DNA from: Acidimicrobiaceae bacterium
GTDB lineage: Bacteria > Actinomycetota > Acidimicrobiia > Acidimicrobiales > Poriferisodalaceae
NCBI GenBank assembly: GCA_002719335.1
Contig: PBHE01000012.1
Location: forward strand, 1 to 41,256
DNA: 41,256 bases
Direction of reading: 5' to 3'
This document shows positions 35,309 to 41,256 of this stretch, in pieces (within the stretch, counting starts at the first letter, position 1; each line of letters opens with the position of its first letter). The position numbers and the translations under genes are program-made. Below the pieces are notes generated by a model. The model saw only the letters and a list, made by a program, of their open reading frames with translations, was not told where the DNA came from and did no database searches.

Positions 35309-37729
35309 GTGGTCATTCCCGTCGATCCCCGGCCTCGGTCATCAAAAAGAGTTGCTGACGTCCCGATCACCCGTGTCGATGACACCTCCTTAGAAGACTT
35401 CGCAGCCGCTCTTCGACAGTCGACCATGAGGGCTGTAGACACAGAGACGGTTTACAACCCCGAAGCGTTCAGCGGTCCGAACAGCAACCCCGGCGCTCTC
35501 AGAGTTATCTCTGCCGCCACGCGAAACAAAGACGGCTTAGATCACGCCTGGGTTCTCGATGTACGCGAAATCGAACCTTCCTCACTCGCCACCGCGCTAA
35601 GCGGAGTCAAAGCCGACGCATGGAACGCCGACTTCGATGCCCGAGTACTCGACCGAGATCTCTTCGACCCTGCCCGACAAAACGACGAATCTGTTGAGTC
35701 CATGACGTGGTGGGACGCCCAACTCGCGGACGCCTTGTTACATCAAGGACGGACGGGGTTCGGGTTCTACCACGGCCTTGCCTGGGCTACTGAGTGGTAT
35801 CTCGGACTACACGTCGAAGGTAAAGGAAGCACACAGCTCTCGTACACCGAAAGTGATCCCCTCAACGTCGAACAGGTGACCTATGCGGCAGCAGACGCAG
35901 TAGAGACACTGTGGGTCGCTGACGAAATAAGGTCCCGATTAGTTAACGCCGGGCTAGAAAAAGTCTGCCGACTCGAGCAGCGGGCGCGTCCGTTTCTGGA
36001 CCATATGGAGCGGGTGGGACTTCCCTTTGATTGGGTGGGCTGGGAACAGAGACTCAACAAGATGGATCAGCAGCGCGTACAAGTATCTGGACGCTTAGCT
36101 GAACTCACTGGAGGCGGGCAGGGCACCTTGTTCGACGAGACGCTAGAACCATCTTGGAATCCTGGAAGTGAACGTCAAGCAAAGGAAACGCTCAACGAAT
36201 GGAGCACAGATAACGTCCTGGCATGGTCTTCCAACACGTTCGGCAAACCAAGGTTGTTGCTTCCCACTGACCCGCTCACCGCGACAGTTCTCTCTAACAT
36301 CGGAGGAGATATCTGCCAAGCGCTTCTAGAGTTCCGAGAACTCACCAAAGTTCTTTCCACCTACGGAAATTCGATTCGTGAACACATCGACACCGAAGGT
36401 CGAATGCATCCGGAGTACTTACAGGTTGTGGGCACGAACACTGGCAGATTGGCCAGCAGAAGACCGAACGCGCAGAACTTCTCTCCAAAAATGAAGCAGT
36501 ACATACGACCTGTCGAAGCCGAAAGAGTCTTCGTTTATTCAGACTTGAGTCAAGCCGAGTTAAGGTTCGCCACCCAAGTAGCGGGCGACCGCAACCTCAG
36601 CGACGCTTTCGAGGCCGAGGCTGACATCCACTCTGCGACCGCCGAGCGCATGTTTAACGTTGATATGGAGGCCTTAGCGGTATCCGAGCCAGAGAGCCAT
36701 ACCGAATATCGCGACAAAGCTAAAAGGATTAATTTCGGGATCCTTTACGGTCAGCGAGGCGCAGGCTTGGCTCGAAGCCTCTCTCAAGCTGGCGTTGAGA
36801 CATCCACAGAGGAGGGTCACATACTCCTCAAACAGTATCTGTCCGCTTATCCACAAATCGCGTCTTGGGTCGCCAGCCGAGATCGGTTTATTGAAGATTT
36901 GGCTTCGTCTCACGACGAGATCGATTGGCAACTAACTCTTCGGTTGCACAAGATCTGGCCCCTTGTCCGTAGCGCCGTTCGCCAACATCGCGACCAGTAC
37001 CGCAACTGGCCAACCGCTGAAGATGTAGTTGCCCGTTTGGGGTCGCCCTGGGAGATCGACGAAATTGCGTGGACACTTTCTTTTGAAGCACCGGTAGTAC
37101 TAAAACGAAACACCGAAGCTTTCGGGTTTCAGTCCTTTACTGAATCCGGCCGGCGGCAGCAGTTCACTTTTCACACGGAAGGTGTTTTGGAACAGGCAGC
37201 CCGAACAATTGTTGAATCCGGCAAAGAGGGGCCGGAACGAGTTCGACGGCTGGTCGCCGAGGAACACAGCGTCAAATTCAAAAACGATGGCCAAACTTTG
37301 TCGTCGACAGAAGTTACAAAATTGCTCGAAAACCGGCCGTTGAGGCGAGCAATTGTCGATCAAGTCAAGGAAAACATGGGTTCAGAAGCAGCGGTTCTTT
37401 TATTGAACAAGTCTCTTGCTTCGCGCATATCACAGATGGCTAATGCCTACAGAAATGCTCCCATCCAAGGTGGCGTGGCGGACGTAATGTTGGAGGCATA
37501 CGGACTTCTCTACGTGCGGCTATCTCACTTCGATAGCGCGGTAGGCGTGCAAACGGTTCATGACAGTGTCGTCGTCGAGTGCAACCGCAGTGACGCTCGC
37601 GAAGTGGCGACAGTGGTGAAGGGCACAATGGAAGAAGCCATGCGAATCTGGTGTCCAGACATCCCCGCTAAAGCAGATACTGATATCCGGTCGAGTCTCT
37701 CCGACCATGACGTTATTGAGAACATCTAG
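35309..37729 (+). CDS. family A DNA polymerase with 3'-5' exonuclease domain, extended fingers
   Basis: An 806-aa DNA polymerase I relative lacking a 5' nuclease. The exonuclease site is complete: D44-T-E46, N106-A-D-F-D110, Y192-x3-D196. Polymerase motif A is DLSQAELRF (412-420), motif B RDKAKRINFGILYG (468-481), motif C HDSVVVE (751-757), with NAPIQGGVADVM just before. The stretch from about 525 to 705 is much longer than in E. coli Pol I, where motif B and NAPIQG are closer; GRRQQF near 614-619 is probably the usual GRRR hairpin with insertions on both sides. It could be a repair or lesion polymerase. Ordinary full-length polA is not in the window. Confidence 0.88.
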   Translation: MVIPVDPRPRSSKRVADVPITRVDDTSLEDFAAALRQSTMRAVDTETVYNPEAFSGPNSNPGALRVISAATRNKDGLDHAWVLDVREIEPSSLATALSGVKADAWNADFDARVLDRDLFDPARQNDESVESMTWWDAQLADALLHQGRTGFGFYHGLAWATEWYLGLHVEGKGSTQLSYTESDPLNVEQVTYAAADAVETLWVADEIRSRLVNAGLEKVCRLEQRARPFLDHMERVGLPFDWVGWEQRLNKMDQQRVQVSGRLAELTGGGQGTLFDETLEPSWNPGSERQAKETLNEWSTDNVLAWSSNTFGKPRLLLPTDPLTATVLSNIGGDICQALLEFRELTKVLSTYGNSIREHIDTEGRMHPEYLQVVGTNTGRLASRRPNAQNFSPKMKQYIRPVEAERVFVYSDLSQAELRFATQVAGDRNLSDAFEAEADIHSATAERMFNVDMEALAVSEPESHTEYRDKAKRINFGILYGQRGAGLARSLSQAGVETSTEEGHILLKQYLSAYPQIASWVASRDRFIEDLASSHDEIDWQLTLRLHKIWPLVRSAVRQHRDQYRNWPTAEDVVARLGSPWEIDEIAWTLSFEAPVVLKRNTEAFGFQSFTESGRRQQFTFHTEGVLEQAARTIVESGKEGPERVRRLVAEEHSVKFKNDGQTLSSTEVTKLLENRPLRRAIVDQVKENMGSEAAVLLLNKSLASRISQMANAYRNAPIQGGVADVMLEAYGLLYVRLSHFDSAVGVQTVHDSVVVECNRSDAREVATVVKGTMEEAMRIWCPDIPAKADTDIRSSLSDHDVIENI

Positions 37730-37741
37730 CCTTAAGTCGCA

Positions 37742-38028
37742 GGTGATTACGCGGACGTTGTCGATGAGGACCAGGTTGCTAGGTTCAAGGCCGACGGCGT
37801 CATTGACCTCGCTCAGGCAGTGGACGGGGCTCTGGTCGAAGAAATCCTCCAACCAGTTGACGGTTTAATTGATTCTCCTGGGCGTTTCGGTGGCGTTGGC
37901 TTGGGGACGATGCCGTCTGGGCTCCAAAAGCCGGAGCGGATCCGATCATCCGAGATGAGGACACGACGTTAGAGGAGGGGGACCTCATTACTGATGATCG
38001 AGTGTTTCCCCTCATCTACGGTCGTTGA
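37742..38028 (+). pseudogene. remnant of a phytanoyl-CoA dioxygenase-like gene
   Basis: Two neighbouring frames carry fragments without a usable start. The first (37742 to about 37905) reads VDEDQVARFKADGVIDLAQA, followed by VDGALVEEIL, resembling the N-terminus of PhyH dioxygenases. The second (37906-38028, shifted frame) reads DDAVWAPKAGADP and later TTLEEGDLITDD with RVFPLIYGR at the stop, resembling a PhyH C-terminus. The roughly 200-residue core with the iron ligands is missing, so an internal deletion plus frameshift is inferred. This fills the 339-bp gap after the polymerase gene. The family call is tentative. Confidence 0.45.
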
Positions 38029-38056
38029 CGCGAGCCACGCTCGGCCGCGACGGGTC

Positions 38057-38062
38057 TAGCAT
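38057..38062 (+). promoter_or_regulatory. leaderless -10 box of the SnoaL-like gene
   Basis: TAGCAT with 6 nt to ATG 38069; no Shine-Dalgarno. Confidence 0.6.
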
Positions 38063-38068
38063 CGCGCT

Positions 38069-38485
38069 ATGACCATTGATGTTGCTGACCGTTTAGAACT
38101 TCATGAGCTCCCTGGCCGCTATGGCGACGCCATCGACGACAGAAACTGGGACCGTTTACGTCAGGTCTTCACTGCCGATGCCATTTTCGATCTGACTGGT
38201 GTTGGATCCCGCCGTCTCGACGGCATCGAAGACATCGTTCATTTCATGAATGTGGAGGCACAGCACCCTAAAACTCACATGATGACCAACATCTATGTTG
38301 AGGACCTCGGCGAGATGATCACCATGAATTTTCGGATCGTGGCGTTGCTTGGCAAAGGGTTCGTTGGAACAGCCTCCTACTACGACGAGGTGGTCAAAAC
38401 ATCAGAGGGGTGGCGGGTGAAACATCGAGAATGCATGTTGCACCGGCGCGATAAACGCGATGCACCTTGCGATAATCCTGCTTAA
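38069..38485 (+). CDS. SnoaL/NTF2-like domain protein
   Basis: A 138-aa protein of the SnoaL_4-type nuclear-transport-factor-2 fold. The helix LHELPGRYGDAIDDRNWDRL, the strand VFTADAIFDLTG and HMMTNIYVE are typical. Members are small cone-shaped hydratases, isomerases or dioxygenase partners in aromatic, steroid and polyketide catabolism. It stands alone between two gene remnants, so its own pathway context is lost. ATG 38069 is fixed by a TAGCAT box 6 nt before. Confidence 0.8.
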   Translation: MTIDVADRLELHELPGRYGDAIDDRNWDRLRQVFTADAIFDLTGVGSRRLDGIEDIVHFMNVEAQHPKTHMMTNIYVEDLGEMITMNFRIVALLGKGFVGTASYYDEVVKTSEGWRVKHRECMLHRRDKRDAPCDNPA

Positions 38486-38526
38486 CCAGCATCACACTCG
38501 AATCGGTCATCCAGTTGAATGGCGAA

Positions 38527-39693
38527 TCAGTTGTTTGTGAACTGAACGATCCGCCTACAAGCTTCGGCTAGTCGCGTTTCATCGATTCCGTAGGAAATTC
38601 GAATCCAGCCGCGCGCCGCCGACCCGAACGCTCCGGCGTCCAACACTGACACGCCTGTCGATCGATACAAATTCCATGCGAATACGTTCGCATCGTCGTT
38701 ATGAGCCCTCACATCGGCCATAAGGAACATGCCTGCTTCCGGGACGAGCGTGGGAAGGTTTCGGGCTTCGGCAAGGATTTCTAGCACTAGGTCCCGTCGA
38801 CGGCGATACGTCTCTCTCGCTCGTGCAACATCTTCAGAGCCTTCGCGTATAGCTACGTTTGCTGCCTCCATCACAAAGCCCGGTAGGCCGTACAAGGTGA
38901 TCAAAGTCATGCGTCGAAGGTGCTCCATCAGTGCCGGTGGTCCCACCGCCCAACCGCACCGCCAACCTGTCATTGCGTAGGACTTTGACACGCTACTTAC
39001 GGTGACCGTTCTTTCAAGCATTCCAGGCAGCCCTACGATCGACCGGTAAACACCATCGAACACCAGGTCGCCGTAGACCTCATCAACCAGAACCCATAAG
39101 TCGTTTTGGATTGCGATATTGGCTATCGCATCAAGCTCGTAACTGTTTAGTGTGACCCCAGTCGGGTTTGAAGGATTAGAAAAAACAATCCCGCGGGTCG
39201 CTGGGGTGACTGACGCCGCAAGTTCATCGATATCGGGCCTGAACCCTGAGTGGGCATGTTGCCGAACACGAACTTGAGTCGCTCCGGTCGACGCGATGCC
39301 AGCTTCATAGGTGACATAGGCCGGATCTAAGACAAGGACCTCATCCCCTTGGCCGAACAAACAACGGCAGGTTGAGTAAAAGGCGTTCTGTGCGCCTGCA
39401 AGAACTGTCACTCGATCGGGACCAATTTCAACCCCAGAAGTATGGGACATTTTTTCGGCGATGGCCGATCGCAGAGATGAACGTCCTTCCAGTTCTGTGT
39501 AGTGAGTATCTCCTGCGCGTAACGCTTCGATCGCCGCATTGACAACAAAAGTTGGTGTCTCAAAGTCGGGGTCGCCGATGCTGAGAATAATCACGTCCTC
39601 GCCTCGCTCTTGCGCCGCGCGAGACTCAGTTAGAATCGCCCAAGCTTCGGCTCCTTCTCCGCCTAACGAGCCAACAAAGGGCGCAAACTTCAT
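38527..39693 (-). CDS. class I/II PLP aminotransferase (aspartate-type)
   Basis: A 388-aa aminotransferase. SNPSNPTG (about 172-179), DEVYGDLVF, the PLP lysine near 237 in SSVSKSYAMTGWRCGW, and a late Arg in RGWIRISYG are present. The N-terminus IGDPDFETP is of the AspC/AraT-like Ib group (aspartate, tyrosine or arylalanine-type substrates). The frame is open 12 codons further, but ATG 39693 is preceded by TACTCT with exactly 6 nt and the protein's conserved part starts there. It is convergent with the SnoaL-like gene. Confidence 0.87.
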   Translation of the reverse strand: MKFAPFVGSLGGEGAEAWAILTESRAAQERGEDVIILSIGDPDFETPTFVVNAAIEALRAGDTHYTELEGRSSLRSAIAEKMSHTSGVEIGPDRVTVLAGAQNAFYSTCRCLFGQGDEVLVLDPAYVTYEAGIASTGATQVRVRQHAHSGFRPDIDELAASVTPATRGIVFSNPSNPTGVTLNSYELDAIANIAIQNDLWVLVDEVYGDLVFDGVYRSIVGLPGMLERTVTVSSVSKSYAMTGWRCGWAVGPPALMEHLRRMTLITLYGLPGFVMEAANVAIREGSEDVARARETYRRRRDLVLEILAEARNLPTLVPEAGMFLMADVRAHNDDANVFAWNLYRSTGVSVLDAGAFGSAARGWIRISYGIDETRLAEACRRIVQFTNN

Positions 39694-39699
39694 CGCCGA

Positions 39700-39729
39700 A
39701 GAGTAGATGGACTCTGAGTGCACCAGCAA
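39700..39729 (-). promoter_or_regulatory. leaderless promoter of the aminotransferase gene
   Basis: On the minus strand TACTCT (39700-39705) ends 6 nt before ATG 39693, and TTGCTG (39724-39729) lies 18 bp further upstream as a possible -35. The promoter abuts the P450 remnant. Confidence 0.6.
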
Positions 39730-39740
39730 TATTTGGTTAC

Positions 39741-40171
39741 CCGATATTTACTGTTGCCCTGTTCTATCTCCGCGGAAAAGATCAGTCGCTTATCCCCACC
39801 GATGTAGGGGAATTTCTTCGCCATATTCCCCCGACTACATCGGGCGCGTAGCAGAACACGCCACTGAGATAGCCAGATGTCCGATCAACGCTGGAGATTG
39901 GACCGTACTTGCATTCCCTTCGGCAAACTGAGATCCCGAGGTCTTGGAACGGCCCGATCAGGTCCTCATCCACAGAACCGAGAACCGCGATTCGACATTC
40001 AGTCTTGGTGTCCACCGTTTCTTGGGTTCGAATTTTACATGCCTAAAAATGCAGATAGCCATGGAGATGCGGTTCGAGCGGTTCCTCAATTTTGAGCTAA
40101 CCGACCCCGCGCCTATTACCTCCAGTGTGGTCATGTCAAAGGCCGACGCGCTGTTCCGATCCGTATCCTGA
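39741..40171 (+). pseudogene. cytochrome P450 remnant (C-terminal third, heme cysteine lost)
   Basis: In frame from about 39741 one reads TVALFYL, then SLIPTDVGEFLRHIPPTTSG, matching the P450 helix J/K region. After a frameshift near 39845 the next frame reads GRVAEHATEIARCPINAGDW and FPSAN, then a TGA (39929-39931) where P450s have SANRDP, then DPEVLERPDQV and TENRDSTFSLGVHRFLGS. In the heme loop the cysteine of HRCLG is Phe (HRFLG). ALEEF-like and FELTDPAPITSS end it at the TGA 40169-40171. The N-terminal two thirds are absent. This fills the 500-bp gap between the aminotransferase and DUF4916 genes. Confidence 0.75.
39799..39843. repeat. imperfect inverted repeat (hairpin)
   Basis: CCGATGTAG at 39799-39807 pairs with CTACATCGG at 39835-39843 over nine bases, and GGGGAAT/ATTCCCC extends the stem after a 3-nt bulge, leaving an 11-nt loop. 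It lies inside the P450 remnant and may be chance or a new structural element. Confidence 0.5.
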
Positions 40172-40194
40172 GTTAGGTCTTTGCGGCGCCTGAA

Positions 40195-40767
40195 TCAGGG
40201 CAACCGGCCTGCGTAGGCCAGGGCGAGCCGAACGATACGATCTTGTCCTCCGGTCATTTCAGCCGAAACCGCTGCGCTAGCTGCTTCTTCACTAGAGATC
40301 CACACAAAATCGAGAGCTTCTTGACTTGGTTCGCACTCTCCTTCGACAGCGACGAGATAGGCAAGGCTCACGGCATGTTGACGCGGGTCGTAATAACCGG
40401 TGCGCGTGGGGTCTGGCATGTACTCAACCACCGTAAATGGGGCTGGGGCCGCTGGAAGCCTGGGGAAAGCGGACGGACCCAGATCCTTGTCTAAATGACG
40501 CTGCAGCGCTTGGCGAACAGTTTCTCCCCATAGGACGCGTCCACTGACGATCGCTCGAGAAATAGTCGAATCAGCCATCGCTCGTAGCAACAAACCCACG
40601 TGGGTGACTTGGCCCACTTCATCCAGCCTGACCGGAACCGCTTCGACGTACACCATTGGGACTCGTCCTCGGACGACCTCAAGTTCGCGATCATCAAGCC
40701 AAGCTTCCTGGACAGCAGTGCCTAATTCATGCTCTCCTGAGCTGACGGCGCCGGACAAGTCATCCAC
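40195..40767 (-). CDS. DUF4916-type NUDIX-like protein
   Basis: About 190 aa. RVPMVYVEAVPVRLDEVGQV, SRAIVSGRVLWGE, RQALQRHLDKDLGP, YYDPRQHAVSLAYLV and AEMTGGQDRIVRLAL match the actinobacterial DUF4916 family, a NUDIX-related fold without a clear catalytic NUDIX box. The function is unknown. The start is unclear: the frame is open to TTG 40908, directly after the dioxygenase stop, but the conserved part begins at AVQEAWLDD. GTG 40767 and TTG 40758 (with AGGGTGG upstream) are the nearest plausible starts. Confidence 0.78.
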   Translation of the reverse strand: MDDLSGAVSSGEHELGTAVQEAWLDDRELEVVRGRVPMVYVEAVPVRLDEVGQVTHVGLLLRAMADSTISRAIVSGRVLWGETVRQALQRHLDKDLGPSAFPRLPAAPAPFTVVEYMPDPTRTGYYDPRQHAVSLAYLVAVEGECEPSQEALDFVWISSEEAASAAVSAEMTGGQDRIVRLALAYAGRLP

Positions 40768-40880
40768 CCTTTTAGAGTGTGCCAGCCGAGCGTCTGAACA
40801 ACGGTGACCATTCCGGCTTGTACAAAGCGACTCAGCGAAACAAACACTTCGTAGGACATCAGCCCGCGCAGCCACTTCAT
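40722..40880 (-). other. possible small ORF (52 aa) between the dioxygenase and DUF4916 genes
   Basis: ATG 40880 opens 52 codons (MKWLRGLMSYEVFVSLSRF at the start), ending at a TAG inside the first codons of the DUF4916 gene in another frame. No Shine-Dalgarno or -10 box and no known family. It competes with the long N-terminal extension of the DUF4916 frame, and neither may be real. Confidence 0.2.
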
Positions 40881-40908
40881 TGATTAGCCGACGAAACTCG
40901 AGCAACAA

Positions 40909-41256
40909 CTAGAACGGCCGCTCACCAACGAGAGTTACGCGCTCCATCCGACGATTTTGTCCACCATGGTCTGGCACCGCGTAATGCTGAGTGATGCGAT
41001 TATCCCACTGCGCCAAGCTGCCGGCCCGCCACCGAAACCGAACCTGGAGCTCAGGCAATGCGGCCTGTTCAAAAAGTCGCCGACGCAGGGGCCGACTTTC
41101 CTCAGGAGTCATTCCGTCAATCGTCAGAGTGAAAACCCGATTAATAAATAAGCCCTTCTTGCCCGTAACGGGGTGAGTACGCACGATCGGATGTTTCTGT
41201 TCGGGGAACTCTTCCAGAGCTCTTGATCGTTGCTCATCGGTCATCGCGCCACCAAA
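40909..41256 (-). CDS. TauD/TfdA-family dioxygenase, C-terminal part (cut by window edge)
   Basis: The visible 115 codons run off the right edge and continue upstream of ATG 41244 in frame (FGGA before it), so this methionine is internal. HPIVRTHPVTGKKGLFIN, FRWRAGSLAQWDNR, TQHYAVPDHGGQ (distal iron-binding His) and RRMERVTLVGERPF (2-oxoglutarate-binding Arg) are the classic TauD end. The enzyme is an Fe(II)/2-oxoglutarate dioxygenase, acting on taurine, an alkylsulfonate or an aryloxy acid; which one cannot be told without the N-terminus. Confidence 0.9.
   Translation of the reverse strand, partial: FGGAMTDEQRSRALEEFPEQKHPIVRTHPVTGKKGLFINRVFTLTIDGMTPEESRPLRRRLFEQAALPELQVRFRWRAGSLAQWDNRITQHYAVPDHGGQNRRMERVTLVGERPF

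Noticed and set aside
37520-38015. Minus-strand ORFs across the end of the polymerase gene and the following gap
   Set aside because: They are antisense to the polymerase motif C region and to the PhyH-like fragments, have low-complexity composition and match no family.
39782-40015. A 77-codon minus-strand ORF in the gap before the DUF4916 gene
   Set aside because: It is the antisense of the P450 remnant; the plus-strand reading has a clear family match, the minus one does not.
1-41256. Mobile element, prophage, CRISPR array, toxin-antitoxin or known defence island
   Set aside because: No transposase, integrase, repeat array, tail/capsid or Cas motif was seen, and the methyltransferase has no nuclease partner.

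Overview
The window reads as a chromosome segment from an actinobacterium, most likely a marine or freshwater Acidimicrobiia-type lineage. This is inferred from several things: the miaB-miaA-dapF-hflX order beside recA, LexA boxes of the GAAC-N4-GTTC type, an F420-type LLM oxidoreductase, a DUF4916 NUDIX-like protein, many GTG/TTG starts, and wide use of leaderless promoters. Genes are packed tightly on both strands. I see no insertion sequence, phage, integrase, CRISPR array or rRNA.

Layout. 1-270: tRNA-Val(GAC) and tRNA-Cys(GCA) on the minus strand. 385-2177 (+): an alpha/beta hydrolase coupled to an APH-like phosphotransferase. 2196-4140 (-): an SDR dehydrogenase and a fatty acid desaturase. 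4279-4352 (-): tRNA-Gly(GCC). 4405-5700 (-): a 77-aa protein, a small membrane protein and an Fpg-type DNA glycosylase, divergent from an aldo/keto reductase. 6706-10741 (-): RhlE-like DEAD-box helicase, orphan N6-adenine methyltransferase, MetX. 10888-14765: D-aminoacylase (-) divergent from a GMC oxidoreductase and HAD phosphatase (+). 14762-21526 (-): the run miaB-miaA-dapF-hflX-dapC-dapE, joining tRNA modification, a ribosome-associated GTPase and the late steps of DAP/lysine synthesis. 21544-23826: hotdog thioesterase (+) and Baeyer-Villiger-type monooxygenase (-). 23992-25038 (-): recA with two LexA boxes upstream and no recX after it. 25264-27079: enoyl-CoA hydratase (+) and LLM oxidoreductase (-). 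27113-30798 (-): rimO-pgsA-cinA-thpR. 30864-37729 (+): copper-type P-ATPase, two different PLP aminotransferases and an unusual family A DNA polymerase. 37742-41256: a decaying accessory zone with a PhyH-like remnant, a SnoaL-like protein, an aminotransferase, a cytochrome P450 fossil, a DUF4916 protein and the C-terminal part of a TauD-type dioxygenase cut by the window edge.

The most useful cross-cutting observation is regulatory. At least eleven genes have a TANNNT hexamer ending 6 or 7 nt before the start codon and no Shine-Dalgarno, the signature of leaderless transcription. The rule fixes several start codons. Other points worth a second look are the recA promoter with a LexA box between its -35 and -10, the P450 fossil with a lost heme cysteine, the CinA with a degenerate amidohydrolase motif, and the polymerase with a long insertion in its fingers region. 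I did not find a clear undescribed multi-gene system. All function calls rest on reading motifs by eye; no database search was run.
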